A DNA stretch of 64,000 nucleotides from Oscillospiraceae bacterium. Its GTDB lineage: Bacteria; Bacillota; Clostridia; Oscillospirales; Ruminococcaceae. Positions 1 through 8,856 of the stretch are shown here, in pieces. The notes beneath the pieces are model-generated. The model made no database searches, was not told where the DNA came from, and saw only the letters and a program-made list of their open reading frames with translations. The translations under genes were made by a program, and so were the position numbers. Each line of letters opens with the position of its first letter. Within the stretch, counting starts at the first letter, position 1. Location of the stretch: NCBI GenBank assembly GCA_902362965.1, contig CABIYQ010000003.1:1-64000 (forward strand), read 5' to 3'.

Positions 1-1
1 T

Positions 2-1141
2 ATTAACCATGTCTGGGACGGCAGCAAGCAGATTGTTGCAGACGTAATTGATAACCAGTTCTATGAGGCTGACTGCTACATTCGCGGAACAAATCTTGTT
101 GCGAAGTATAATTACTGCAACGGAAACAAGTCAGAGTACACCTATTATACACAGAACGCTCATGGTGATGTTGTAAATCTTACTGATTCAACGGGTGCTG
201 TTGTTAAGAGTTACAAGTATGACGCTTTCGGTGTTGAGAAAGATATTGTAAATTCAGATACGAATGCTTTCCGTTACTGTGGTGAATACTATGACAAGGA
301 AACTGCAACCATTTATCTGAGAGCGAGATATTATAACCCATCTACGGGTAGATTTATTTCAAGGGATAGTTTTGCCGGTAAAAATGAAGATCCGCTTTCT
401 TTGAATAGATATACTTATTGCTGTAATAATCCTATTATTAATGTAGATCCGTCTGGTTTTTATAATCGAGAAGCTGCTGCACAATATGCATTAGATTATT
501 CAGATGACCCAAATCCTGAATATATTGATTTAGGTTCTGATTTAAATTTAAGCGCTGTTAAAGGGTATATCGAATATTTTATGCTTTATGGTAAGAGAGC
601 AGGGTCTGATTGTGCTAATTTTACTTCTCAAGCATTACATGCTGGTGATATTTCTATGAATGAAGATTGGTATTATGAATCGGAATATAATCAAAGCTTA
701 AAAATTGATTATCCTTCATATATGCTTCAACCTATTCAACCAAATATATTTTTTAGTAATAAAAGTGGAGTAACTCATAGGCCAAAAGATTATAATTTTA
801 CAAATACCTGGACAGTGGCATGCAAGCAATATGAATACTTTTCTGATAAAAATAATGGCTACATTAATGGAAGTGTATTAAAAATGAATGGTGATGAATA
901 TAATACTATAAAACCTTTCTTAAGGTTCTATAATATTCAAAAAGGAGATTTGATGTTTTTTGGAAATGAAGATGGTATATATCATTCAACCATGATTACA
1001 GATGTTTTATATGATACTAAGGATCCTAATAGCAATAAAATTAAATATTCTGCTCATTCAAAAATCAGAACTAATAAGGAGTTATCAATTCCAGACGAAG
1101 ATTATGTTTGTATAATTAGGATGAAAAATGATGCAAGTTAA
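2..1141 (+). CDS. RHS-repeat protein C-terminus with amidase-like tip domain (5' partial)
   Basis: The frame is open from base 2, so the gene begins upstream of the window. Bases 2-465 encode RHS/YD-repeat sequence ending in the conserved core (YLRARYYNPSTGRF, then NRYTYCCNNP and DPSG), the usual junction where RHS proteins switch to a variable C-terminal effector. The tip (about 225 residues) contains SDCANFTSQALHAGD with a Cys codon at 611 and a later YHSTMITDV with a His codon at 983. This Cys...His pattern is that of the Amidase_6 (putative NlpC/P60-like) family. RHS shells are known to deliver such tips as toxins in contact-dependent competition. Codon use turns more AT-rich at the tip, as expected for exchangeable tips. 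RHS assignment is firm; the amidase call is motif-based. Confidence 0.85.
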   Translation: MNHVWDGSKQIVADVIDNQFYEADCYIRGTNLVAKYNYCNGNKSEYTYYTQNAHGDVVNLTDSTGAVVKSYKYDAFGVEKDIVNSDTNAFRYCGEYYDKETATIYLRARYYNPSTGRFISRDSFAGKNEDPLSLNRYTYCCNNPIINVDPSGFYNREAAAQYALDYSDDPNPEYIDLGSDLNLSAVKGYIEYFMLYGKRAGSDCANFTSQALHAGDISMNEDWYYESEYNQSLKIDYPSYMLQPIQPNIFFSNKSGVTHRPKDYNFTNTWTVACKQYEYFSDKNNGYINGSVLKMNGDEYNTIKPFLRFYNIQKGDLMFFGNEDGIYHSTMITDVLYDTKDPNSNKIKYSAHSKIRTNKELSIPDEDYVCIIRMKNDAS

Positions 1142-1655
1142 ATTTACTTTCAAGAAATATAAAACAAAAATAATCATAATTGCTTTAACCACTATATTGG
1201 TTGGCTTTATCTTGATGCAAATAAATACAAATTCTGTAATTCAAGAAATATATGATGCATTTTATTCTACAGATTGTTATGTGCCTGCAAGTTTAAGTAA
1301 ATATTATAATAATCAAGATATTGATGACTATAATATTATTTTTGTAGATGATGATAAGTTTAATAATAATATAAAATCACATTTTAACGAGCTGCATGAA
1401 TATAACAATAGTAATTATACAATTAACTTAGAAGTTAAAAGAGTATATACAATTCATGACTTTAAATCTGGTTATTTATGGATAAAATATTCTGTAGTAG
1501 TATTAGATAAAACCGGAAATATAATGACTTCCAGTAAAAACATACCTGTAAAGCTTAAGATAAAAAAGAATAAGTCTAATTGGGAGGTCATTAGAATAGA
1601 TGAAAAGGAAGCATATTCTAATACAAAAGATTTTTTTGACTTTTGGACTATATAG
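1128..1655 (+). CDS. membrane-anchored hypothetical protein, candidate immunity protein for the RHS tip
   Basis: The 175-residue protein starts inside the end of the RHS gene (14 bp overlap), which implies translational coupling. Residues about 12-31 form one hydrophobic segment (IIIIALTTILVGFILM) after a Lys-rich start, so it is probably an N-in membrane anchor with a mostly polar outer domain. The remainder is Asn/Asp/Tyr rich with no motif I recognise; a late stretch (SVVVLDKTGNIMTSSKNIPV) looks like beta strands. RHS and polymorphic toxin genes are normally followed by their immunity gene, and an outward-facing anchored protein would fit a tip that attacks the wall. That role is inferred from position only. 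ATG codons at 1128 and 1131 are both possible starts. Confidence 0.55.
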   Translation: MMQVKFTFKKYKTKIIIIALTTILVGFILMQINTNSVIQEIYDAFYSTDCYVPASLSKYYNNQDIDDYNIIFVDDDKFNNNIKSHFNELHEYNNSNYTINLEVKRVYTIHDFKSGYLWIKYSVVVLDKTGNIMTSSKNIPVKLKIKKNKSNWEVIRIDEKEAYSNTKDFFDFWTI

Positions 1656-1768
1656 AATAAAATAGTACTTAAGTTATGATTATATTCTGCAATAACATAA
1701 TCTGATTTAATATAATAAAACTGAGTAAAACAAGCTTTCAAATCAATTTTTGTCCATTAAGGAAAAAC

Positions 1769-2053
1769 ATGAACGAAAAACCTAATTTCGGTCAGTTCAT
1801 ATCCGAGCAAAGGCATAAGTTATCTATGGAAAGTCAGGAACTCGCTAAGGTGATTGGAATCTTAAACGCATATCTATCTCAGCTTGAGAAAGGAATTCGC
1901 ACTTACCCAAGCACTGGGCTTCTTGACAAAATAGCAAATATTCTGTGCTTGAATAAAACAGAAACATTTTTAAACTGTTTTTCTATTTATTTTCTCCGTT
2001 CTGCAATAAGTGGAACGGAGATTTTTTATACCTATACAAAATTTAATAAGTAA
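1769..2053 (+). pseudogene. truncated XRE-family helix-turn-helix regulator
   Basis: Residues about 7-62 match an XRE/Cro-type HTH (FGQFISEQRHKL ... ELAKVIGILNAYLSQLEKG ... LLDKIANIL), including the recognition-helix signature AYLSQLEKG. After about residue 65 the match stops, and the last 25 codons run through a terminator hairpin at 1994-2020. The C-terminal half of the original repressor is therefore missing. It could still make a bare DNA-binding domain of about 65-90 residues, but a deletion remnant is likelier. Such repressors often sit at the edge of integrative elements. Confidence 0.6.
1994..2027 (+). terminator. rho-independent terminator inside the truncated HTH frame
   Basis: A perfect 8-bp stem (CTCCGTTC at 1994-2001, GAACGGAG at 2013-2020) is followed by a run of six T at 2022-2027. 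Its location inside the open frame marks where the regulator was truncated. Confidence 0.7.
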
Positions 2054-2150
2054 TCAGAAAAAATGAGGATATAAATATAATCGTTTTGCAGAAATTACAA
2101 AGCGAAGTATTTTACATTCTTGTTTTGTATATTCTGATTAAAATGATTTT

Positions 2151-2181
2151 AGCCTGCGTACATAGTATGCGGGCTTTTTTA
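2151..2181 (+). terminator. rho-independent terminator
   Basis: AGCCTGCGTA (2151-2160) pairs with TATGCGGGCT (2166-2175) over 10 bp with two G-U pairs, then six T. It closes transcription before the sigma-like gene. Confidence 0.65.
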
Positions 2182-2301
2182 TGTCCTCTTTTCTGAACAC
2201 GAATAAAGGATAATAAAATGATCTTTAAATACAAATGGCTGTGCATAACAGCCAAATATCCATAGCCGACCTTTGATTTCAGATTAAACGGAGGTGAGGA
2301 T

Positions 2302-2736
2302 ATGAAGAAAAACACAGTTTGTGTTTATGACACGATTTCGGGCAAATGTGCAGAAGTTGAGGTAAGCGAAGAAGTTCGAATTCAATATAACAGAACAAAA
2401 TGGGCTATTGAAAATAATAATAGTTCGTTCTATAACCATGAAATACAGTTTTCAGCGTTAATTGGCGGTAAGGATGGTGCATTTGAAAATTTCAGAGAAT
2501 TCATAACTGAATATGATGATGTCGAGAAAAAGGCAGCTCATAAAATGCTTGTTGAAAAGCTTTATGACTGCCTTATTTTTTTGCCCGAATCAGAGCGTGA
2601 ACTGATAGAAATGCTGTATTTTGAAAATAAAACGGAGCGTGAATGCGCAGAAATTTTATGTACATCTCAGCAAAATGTGCACAAAAAGAAAAGGAAAATT
2701 TTATGCAAGCTTAACAAACTTTTAGAAAAGGAATAA
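2302..2736 (+). CDS. short sigma-70-like protein (region 4)
   Basis: The 144-residue protein ends in a sigma-70 region 4-type HTH: LPESERELIEMLYFENKTE, then RECAEILCTSQQNVHKKKRKILCKL. No region 2 (core-binding) is evident in the N-terminal half, so it is not a complete ECF sigma factor. Proteins of this size and layout are common in Firmicutes conjugative and mobilisable elements, usually just upstream of the recombinase genes as here, where they probably control element genes. GGAGGTGAGG lies directly before the ATG at 2302, giving a strong ribosome site. Function beyond DNA binding is inferred. Confidence 0.75.
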   Translation: MKKNTVCVYDTISGKCAEVEVSEEVRIQYNRTKWAIENNNSSFYNHEIQFSALIGGKDGAFENFREFITEYDDVEKKAAHKMLVEKLYDCLIFLPESERELIEMLYFENKTERECAEILCTSQQNVHKKKRKILCKLNKLLEKE

Positions 2737-2818
2737 AAATATGGTTGTCAAAACGCTGTTTTCTTACCGTATACAAGCGAAAGGAAAAGTAATCCCTTTC
2801 AGGAAACTTGAAAATTGA

Positions 2819-2992
2819 ATATACAGCATCGGGAAAACGTTAATCCTGCGGACGGTCAAAAAATCGTCAGCCACAGAAGCCATACGCCATGACCTCGAAA
2901 GAGAGAGCGAGAAATATGCAGCTTCAAGACTGAAACAGCTTTTCAGGGGCAATGAAACGCAGGAGGACAATGATACTTCCGTCCAGTCATAG
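2819..2992 (+). pseudogene. start-less small ORF in a 517-bp gene-poor gap
   Basis: Bases 2737-3253 contain no intact gene. One frame stays open from 2819 (after TGA at 2816) to TAG at 2990-2992. It has no ATG and a charged helical composition (EAIRHDLERESEKYAASRL, then KQLFRGNETQ). In the frame before it, a short segment (RIQAKGKVIPFRKLEN) ends at TGA. This looks like the remains of the small transposon-encoded genes that precede recombinase modules in related elements. I cannot name a family. Confidence 0.35.
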
Positions 2993-3154
2993 AAACAAGC
3001 AATGAGGGCGGCTCCGGGAGAACCTCGGAGGGATGAGATTTCCATGAGATGAATACGCTGTTCATCGTTCCCGACGCTCCGCCGTGACGGTTGTTTTGAA
3101 CAAATATCACGGAATCGTCTGAGAAATCGGACGAAGGCAAAACGTAAAGTTATA

Positions 3155-3246
3155 CCGCACTGCTTTTGCTGTTTTTACAGAACAAATTTATGCAGTGCGG
3201 ATATAACGCAAGTGCGGGAACAAACTTTACTGCATTTGCGTTATAT
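3155..3246. repeat. two adjacent inverted repeats upstream of the recombinase module
   Basis: First pair: CCGCACTGC at 3155-3163 with GCAGTGCGG at 3192-3200 (perfect, 28-nt loop). Second pair: ATATAACGCAAGTGC at 3201-3215 with GCATTTGCGTTATAT at 3232-3246 (15-nt arms, one mismatch). The two hairpins abut exactly and end 8 bases before the next ATG. Neither is followed by a T-run, so they are not ordinary terminators. Recombinase binding sites, an operator or a structured leader are possible. Confidence 0.55.
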
Positions 3247-3253
3247 ATAAAAA

Positions 3254-3436
3254 ATGGAGCGTGATAAGTTGAAAGAAAAATTAAGCTGGAATGAAATCAG
3301 AAATCTGATTTTAAATATAAAATCAAGTAAAAAGGAACATTACGGCAGTGATTGCCGAAAATGCGTCTGGGCAGATACAAGATCCGGAAAAATTTTGTGT
3401 TCCAGGTACAAATGCGTAAAGGAGAGAGGTCGATGA
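3254..3436 (+). CDS. small Cys-containing protein of the recombinase module
   Basis: The 60-residue basic protein has Cys spacing DCRKCVWADTRSGKILCSRYKC, suggesting a small zinc-binding fold. The ATG at 3254 has no good ribosome site. TTG at 3269 (codon 6) lies 9 bases after GGAG and may be the real start. Its stop overlaps the start of the next small gene, as in an operon feeding the recombinases. Function unknown. Confidence 0.5.
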   Translation: MERDKLKEKLSWNEIRNLILNIKSSKKEHYGSDCRKCVWADTRSGKILCSRYKCVKERGR

Positions 3437-3594
3437 ATAAGTATGGACAAGCCGAATATGCCTATGGGGTTCTTCAGCAGATTTCAGAGAAACTGCTTGC
3501 CGAAGGAATCCTGACAGAAGAACAATTGAAACAGCTGAATGCACTAAACAAAGAGGACTGCTTTAGTCGGTTCTGCACAGCTCTGGCGGCGTAA
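3433..3594 (+). CDS. small SHOCT-like protein preceding the recombinases
   Basis: This 53-residue acidic, helical protein begins at ATG 3433 after GGAGAGAGG and overlaps the preceding gene by 4 bp (ATGA). The segment LLAEGILTEEQLKQLNAL resembles the SHOCT-type short C-terminal helix motif. Small proteins of this kind are often found directly before serine-recombinase genes in Firmicutes elements. Its biochemical role is unknown. Confidence 0.6.
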   Translation: MNKYGQAEYAYGVLQQISEKLLAEGILTEEQLKQLNALNKEDCFSRFCTALAA

Positions 3595-3673
3595 TTTCGT
3601 TGAGTTTGGTGATACCAATTTTCTCAAGAAAGTGGTATTGTATGTAGTGAAAAAATAGATTGGAGGCGCTGAT

Positions 3674-5205
3674 ATGAATCCAAATGTGACTGTAATTCAG
3701 CCGACAATTGCAGCAGGACAAGAGCAGAAAATCCGAGTAGCGGCATATTGCAGAGTCAGTTCCGACTCCGCCGACCAGCTGAATTCGTTCATGGCACAGA
3801 TGCGGTATTACGAAAATTTCCTTGCCGACAGTAAAACAAAACACTGGTTTCCGTCTATGCAGATGAGGGCGTGACCGGAACACGAATGGACAAGCGTGAG
3901 GATTTCCGGCGTATGCTCAAAGACTGCCGCAGAGGCAAAATCGACCGTATAATATCGAAGTCAATATCCCGTTTTGCCCGAAACACAAAGGAATGCCTGA
4001 CCGTATTACGGGAACTGAAATTTCTCGGAATTACGGTGCTTTTTGAAAAGGAAAACATAGATACGGCAAACATGTCCGACGAAATGATGATAACTGTTAT
4101 GGGAGGTCTGGCTCAGGAGGAATCGACTTCGATTTCAAAAAATTTAAAATGGAGCTATCAAAAAAGAATGAAATCAGGTCAATACATAACTTCCTGTGCG
4201 CCATTCGGATACAATTTAATTGACGGTAAGCTGTATATAAATGAAAGTGAAGCAAAAATAGTATCTGAAATATTCGACTATTTTCTAAATGGACATGGCA
4301 TACAAAGTACAACTGAATATTTTAACGAAGTGTATGCACACATTAAAAAATGGTCATTATCAAGCATGAGATACTTATTAACAAATGAAAAATATATAGG
4401 CGATTCGATGCTGCAAAAATATTATACCCCTGATGAAATTGGTGCAAAACATCAGGAAAATAAAAATGCGGCTGATAAATATTATATTGAAAATACACAC
4501 AAGTCAATTATTTCGAAAAATAAATTTTATGCAGTACAGAACTTATTGAACAGTCGGCGTACCTCTAAAATGTCGATTGGCTCATATCCACTGTCACAAA
4601 AGTTAAAATGCGGAACATGCGGATTACATTTTCGCAGAAAATTATGTCGTGGAATTGTTTACTGGACATGCAATAATCATGATAAACATGCCAGTATCTG
4701 TAATCAGAAACGAATCCCTGAAATAGCGATATATCAAGCTTTTATCTGCCTATATAATAAACTGAAATGCAATTTTAAAAGTATCTTCCCTTCCCTGCTT
4801 TCACAGCTCCAGGAGCTGAAAAACCGCAAATTCAGCGGCAATCAGCAGTACATGGAGATTGCAAAGGAAATCGCCAAACTCAAGGAGCAGACTCACGTCC
4901 TTGCCCGACTGAAAACAAAAGGATTTCTGGACGAGGCAAAGTACCTTGAGCAAACTGCGGAAATCAATTCCAAGATTAACAAACTCAGCCGTGAACAGCG
5001 TAAAATTGTGCGCTCCGACGATGAGGACGATATGATAGAGCAAATCAAGGATATCGCTTCAATAATTGAAAACGGAATCAATTTGATGACCGAATTTGAC
5101 GAAGTTCTATTTGAAAGTCTGGTTGAGAAAATCATTGTGAAAGACCAAATTACGCTGGAATTTTATTTATACGGCGGTCTGAAATTTACAGAAAGGCTGG
5201 TGTAA
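3674..5205 (+). pseudogene. large serine recombinase, frameshifted in the catalytic domain
   Basis: Two overlapping frames together make one large serine recombinase. Frame 1 (from ATG 3674) encodes the catalytic motif RVAAYCRVSS (nucleophile Ser about residue 29) and stops at 3874. The rest continues one frame over from about 3841 (TLVSVYADEGVTGTRMDKR), through SISRFARN, the Recombinase domain (PFGYNLIDGK ... NEKYIGDS), a zinc ribbon (CGTCGLHFRR ... CNNHDKH) and a coiled coil, ending at 5205. The break maps to the A-rich run at 3833-3841. Correcting it would restore a protein of about 510 residues, normal for the family. Either the gene is dead, a base was missed in sequencing, or slippage makes a low amount of full-length protein. 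It is first of three tandem recombinases. Confidence 0.8.
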
Positions 5206-5210
5206 AATAT

Positions 5211-6149
5211 ATGAAAAACAGAATAATCCCATTTGGCTATATGATGCAAAACGGAGAAATTCAGACAGAGCCAACCGAAAGCAAAGCAGTTCAGGAGATA
5301 TTTAAAGCTTACTTAAACGGCAGTTCCCTGCTTGCAATTGCAAATCTGATGAGCAGCCAAGGCGTGTCATACAACGGCGTTAGCTCCGCATGGAATAAAA
5401 ACATGGTAAAGCGGATTCTTGAAAATGAGAAGTATCTCGGCAGAAACGGCTATCCTGCAATAGTCGATGAAGATACGTTCCGCAGAGCGAATATGCGGAA
5501 GAAAATTAAATCGACTACAGTCGCCGAGATTTCAGAGGAACTTAAAGTAATTCGCAGTCTTACATATTGCACAGAATGCGGTCATCGAATTTCCAGAATC
5601 GGAGGCAATACTCGCTCTGAAAAATGGGACTGCCGCAATCCGGAATGCTCACGATTCAGCCACAGAATTACCGATCAGATGCTTATCGGCGCAATTTTAA
5701 ATACGCTTAATACGGTGATTGCAAACCACGATTTGATTGACATAAATTCAGAAATCAGCGGTTATACGCCGAGTATTGAAGTAACCCGTCAGCAGAACGA
5801 AATCAGCCGCTTGATGGATACTCCCAATGTTGATTTTGAAATTGCGAAAGAAGAAATTTTCAGGCTTGCGGAACTGAAATATGACTGCTGCACCTACAGC
5901 GACAAACCTCAGAAAACAACGCAGTTAAAGGATATTCTGGAAAGCTGCGAACAATTGAATACGATTGACATCGGCTTGCTGAAATCCTGTGTTTCACGGA
6001 TTCTGGTAAGCCATTTTTGTACCGTTGAAATCGAATTCATCAACGGCGTCACCATTAAAAATATTACAGAGAGGATAGATGAAAATGACCACAGCGCCCA
6101 ATGTCAGGATAATTCCTGCGAAGCCGCAGACTGCGGAAAACAGGGATAA
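5211..6149 (+). CDS. recombinase-domain protein lacking the resolvase catalytic domain
   Basis: The 312-residue protein starts directly with the Recombinase (DNA-binding) domain (IIPFGYMMQNGEIQTEPTES ... ILENEKYLGRNG) and has a zinc ribbon (CTECGHRISRI ... CRNPECSRFSH). The N-terminal resolvase domain with the serine nucleophile is absent, and the gene begins 5 bp after the preceding stop, so nothing has been cut off locally. It cannot catalyse strand exchange alone. It is probably an accessory or directionality subunit working with its neighbours. Triplets of adjacent serine-recombinase genes are known in some Firmicutes ICEs. Its last 65 bp overlap the next gene. Confidence 0.8.
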   Translation: MKNRIIPFGYMMQNGEIQTEPTESKAVQEIFKAYLNGSSLLAIANLMSSQGVSYNGVSSAWNKNMVKRILENEKYLGRNGYPAIVDEDTFRRANMRKKIKSTTVAEISEELKVIRSLTYCTECGHRISRIGGNTRSEKWDCRNPECSRFSHRITDQMLIGAILNTLNTVIANHDLIDINSEISGYTPSIEVTRQQNEISRLMDTPNVDFEIAKEEIFRLAELKYDCCTYSDKPQKTTQLKDILESCEQLNTIDIGLLKSCVSRILVSHFCTVEIEFINGVTIKNITERIDENDHSAQCQDNSCEAADCGKQG

Positions 6150-7704
6150 ATACCATCAGCTCAGAGTGGCGGCATACTGCCGTGTATCGACAGAACAGGA
6201 GGAGCAGCAGAATTCCTATCAAGTTCAGATCGCATATTACACCGATTTAATCAACCGGAAAAAGGAATGGACTCTCGCTGGCATATTTGCCGACGAAGGG
6301 ATTTCCGGCACCCAAGCGAAGAAAAGACCTGAATTTCTGAAAATGATCCGGCTGTGTAAGAAGCAGAAAATCGATCTTGTCATCACAAAATCAATCTCAC
6401 GTTTTGCCAGAAATACCGTGGATTGCCTGGAATATGTCAGACAGCTCAAAGACTTAGGAATAGGCGTGATTTTCGAGAAAGAGAACATCAACACTCTGAC
6501 CATGACCTCGGAATTTATGATTGCAATGCACGGCTCATTTGCTCAGGCGGAGAGTGAATCGATTTCCAAAAACGTCAGCTGGGGTAAGCAGAAAGCCTAC
6601 GCAGAGGGCAAGGTTGCGTTCCAGTATTCCAAGCTGCTGGGCTACCAAAAGGGCGCTGACGGAAAGCCGGAAATCGTACCAGATGAAGCGGAAACAGTGA
6701 GGCTTATATTTGAGTTATTCCTCGACGGATATAGTCTCACAAGCATTAAAAATGCTCTTGAAATCAAAGATCTGCCGACTGCAACGGGCAGGAAAATCTG
6801 GAATCAGTCGCTGATTCAGAGCATTTTGAAAAACGAAAAATATGTAGGCGACGCTCTCCTGCAAAAGACCTTCACATCTGACTGCATCACCAAAAAAGTT
6901 GTGAAAAACAATGGCGAACGCCCCATGTATCTGGTGACAAATCATCATGCGCCGATCATCGACAGGGACACGTTTAATCGTGTTCAGCAGGAGCTTGCAA
7001 GGCGTTCCAGTAAACGAAAGATTTCTGATAAAACAACTACCGAGCAAGGCAAATACTCCGGTAAATATGCACTGTCTGAACTCCTTATCTGCGGACATTG
7101 CGGTACTCCTTACAGGCGGCAGATGTGGAAATCAAACGGTAATCGTTATGCCGTCTGGCGGTGCATAAGCCGTCTTGACCACGGCAAAAGGTACTGTACA
7201 GATTCTCCCACCATTCATGAGGACAAGCTTCATAAGGCGATTTTGCAGGCGGTAAATGAATATCTTGGCTGTCGGAATGAGATCGCAAAAATCCTGAAAG
7301 CAAATATCGGCTCGGTTCTGGAATGCAAAAATCAGCAGGAAATTCTGAATCTTGAGCAGAGGCTGAAGGATTTAGATAAAGCCCGAAACGACCTGATATT
7401 GCTGATTTCAGAGGGCGGATGTGACGAGGATACGCTTGATGCAGAATTTGCGAAAATTCATGCAGAGGAACAATCGGTCAATGAAAAGCTTTCGGAACTC
7501 CGAAAAAATGCAGAGATTTCAGCTGATACGCAGAGCAAAATTGACTCTGCAATGGAGGCACTGGAGCATGAAAAATTTGAACTTGATGTGTTTGATAACA
7601 TCATAATCCGCAAGCTGATCGAGTGCATAAAAATTCTCAGTAAAACTGAGCTGCTGATTATTTTCAAGGGCGGCATTGGAGTGAAAGCTGAAATGGAAGA
7701 ATAA
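6085..7704 (+). CDS. large serine recombinase (intact)
   Basis: A complete 539-residue enzyme with resolvase domain (VAAYCRVSTEQEEQ, nucleophile Ser; GISGTQAKKRPEF; ITKSISRFARNT), Recombinase domain (residues about 190-290, ILKNEKYVGDALLQ), zinc ribbon (CGHCGTPYRRQMWK ... RYCTDS) and C-terminal coiled coil. ATG 6085 is preferred over ATG 6079 because GAGGA (6071-6075) is then 9 bases away instead of 3. It is the only one of the three tandem recombinases with an unbroken catalytic domain, so it presumably drives excision and integration of the element. Confidence 0.93.
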   Translation: MTTAPNVRIIPAKPQTAENRDKYHQLRVAAYCRVSTEQEEQQNSYQVQIAYYTDLINRKKEWTLAGIFADEGISGTQAKKRPEFLKMIRLCKKQKIDLVITKSISRFARNTVDCLEYVRQLKDLGIGVIFEKENINTLTMTSEFMIAMHGSFAQAESESISKNVSWGKQKAYAEGKVAFQYSKLLGYQKGADGKPEIVPDEAETVRLIFELFLDGYSLTSIKNALEIKDLPTATGRKIWNQSLIQSILKNEKYVGDALLQKTFTSDCITKKVVKNNGERPMYLVTNHHAPIIDRDTFNRVQQELARRSSKRKISDKTTTEQGKYSGKYALSELLICGHCGTPYRRQMWKSNGNRYAVWRCISRLDHGKRYCTDSPTIHEDKLHKAILQAVNEYLGCRNEIAKILKANIGSVLECKNQQEILNLEQRLKDLDKARNDLILLISEGGCDEDTLDAEFAKIHAEEQSVNEKLSELRKNAEISADTQSKIDSAMEALEHEKFELDVFDNIIIRKLIECIKILSKTELLIIFKGGIGVKAEMEE

Positions 7705-7760
7705 CGAAATATCGAGGAAAACGGCCTGCTTGCAGGTCGTTTTTTGTGGGAGATGATAAT

Positions 7761-8846
7761 TTGTCAGGAAATTTTGAAGGAATAAAAACACAAAAATTCG
7801 GCGTGGAAATCGAGTGTACAGGTCTGGCCAGAGCTGCTGCTGCAAGGGCAATTGGAAAGGTTTTAGGCAAAACTCCGGAGCACTTCGGCGGTAGTTACGA
7901 CAAATATTACATCAGCGATGATAAAGGAAGAAAGTGGTCTGTGGTTTACGATTCCAGCATCAGATGCATGGACAAAAGCGGTAATTCTGCGTCGAGAAAT
8001 TATGCGGTGGAAATCGTCACTCCGGTGCTGGAATATTCCGATATACCGCTACTTCAGGAGGTTGTCCGTGCAGTGAGAAAAGCTGGTGGTGTAACCGGAG
8101 CGGATTACAATTGCGGAATCCATATTCACATTGATGGAGCGCCTTACACGGCCCAAAATCTGCGGAATTTGGTGAACATTTTTGCAAGCAAGGAAAATTT
8201 CCTGTTTGATATGCTTCAGGTTTCGCCCATGCGTGAAACCTACTGCCAGAAGGTAGACAGAGATTTTCTTGAAAGGCTAAACAGGCGAAAGCCCAAAACC
8301 ATTGAAGAAATCCAGAAATTGTGGTACAGAGACGATATGAACGAGGTTCATCATCACTATTCATCAACTCGCTATAGAGCTTGCAATTTACATAGTTTTT
8401 TCGCAAACGGCCATTGGGAAATGAGAGCCTGCAACAGTTCTTTGCACGCCGGAGTTATCCGATCTTACGTGACGCTGGCGCTTGCAATTTCTAATGCTGC
8501 GCTGACGAAAAAATTTTGTTCTCCACACATTTCGGAAAGCGATAATCTTCGCTACAGCGCAAGAGTCTGGCTGATCAATTTGGGGCTGAACGGCGACGAA
8601 TTCAAAAACTGCCGCAAGCATCTGATTTCACATCTGGACGGCTGCATTTCGTGGCGGCATCCGGAAGATGCAATCGCGCAGCGGGAACGGCTGAAACAGG
8701 AGCGTATCGCCACCCGTGAGCAGCATTTAAGCGAGGTTTCGGAGCAATGCGAAAACATACCCGATGAACCGGAAGAAGCCGTTACAAGCGATTTTGAAGA
8801 GGAATACGAGGAAGAAGAAAACATGGGATTTTCCATGTCGATGTAA
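7761..8846 (+). CDS. amidoligase-family enzyme (glutamine-synthetase-like fold)
   Basis: The 361-residue protein has the Amidoligase_2 (PF12224-type) motifs: FGVEIECTG near the start, NCGIHIHIDG in the middle and HWEMRACNSSLH later. These Glu/His residues bind Mg-ATP in the GS/GCS-like superfamily. The C-terminus is an acidic tail (SDFEEEYEEEENMG). TTG at 7761 is the likely start, 8 bases after GGGAG; GTG 7746 is an alternative. Known amidoligases of this group are predicted to form amide or isopeptide bonds between amino acids, peptides or proteins and often travel with cyclotransferase-like genes, exactly as here. The substrate is unknown. It lies 56 bp downstream of the intact recombinase, so it is probably element cargo. 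Confidence 0.85.
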   Translation: MSGNFEGIKTQKFGVEIECTGLARAAAARAIGKVLGKTPEHFGGSYDKYYISDDKGRKWSVVYDSSIRCMDKSGNSASRNYAVEIVTPVLEYSDIPLLQEVVRAVRKAGGVTGADYNCGIHIHIDGAPYTAQNLRNLVNIFASKENFLFDMLQVSPMRETYCQKVDRDFLERLNRRKPKTIEEIQKLWYRDDMNEVHHHYSSTRYRACNLHSFFANGHWEMRACNSSLHAGVIRSYVTLALAISNAALTKKFCSPHISESDNLRYSARVWLINLGLNGDEFKNCRKHLISHLDGCISWRHPEDAIAQRERLKQERIATREQHLSEVSEQCENIPDEPEEAVTSDFEEEYEEEENMGFSMSM

Positions 8847-8856
8847 AGGAGTTTTT

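Noticed and set aside
8017-8406. 129-residue minus-strand ORF inside the amidoligase gene
   Set aside because: It is a shadow frame of a well-supported gene, with low-complexity, non-protein-like sequence.
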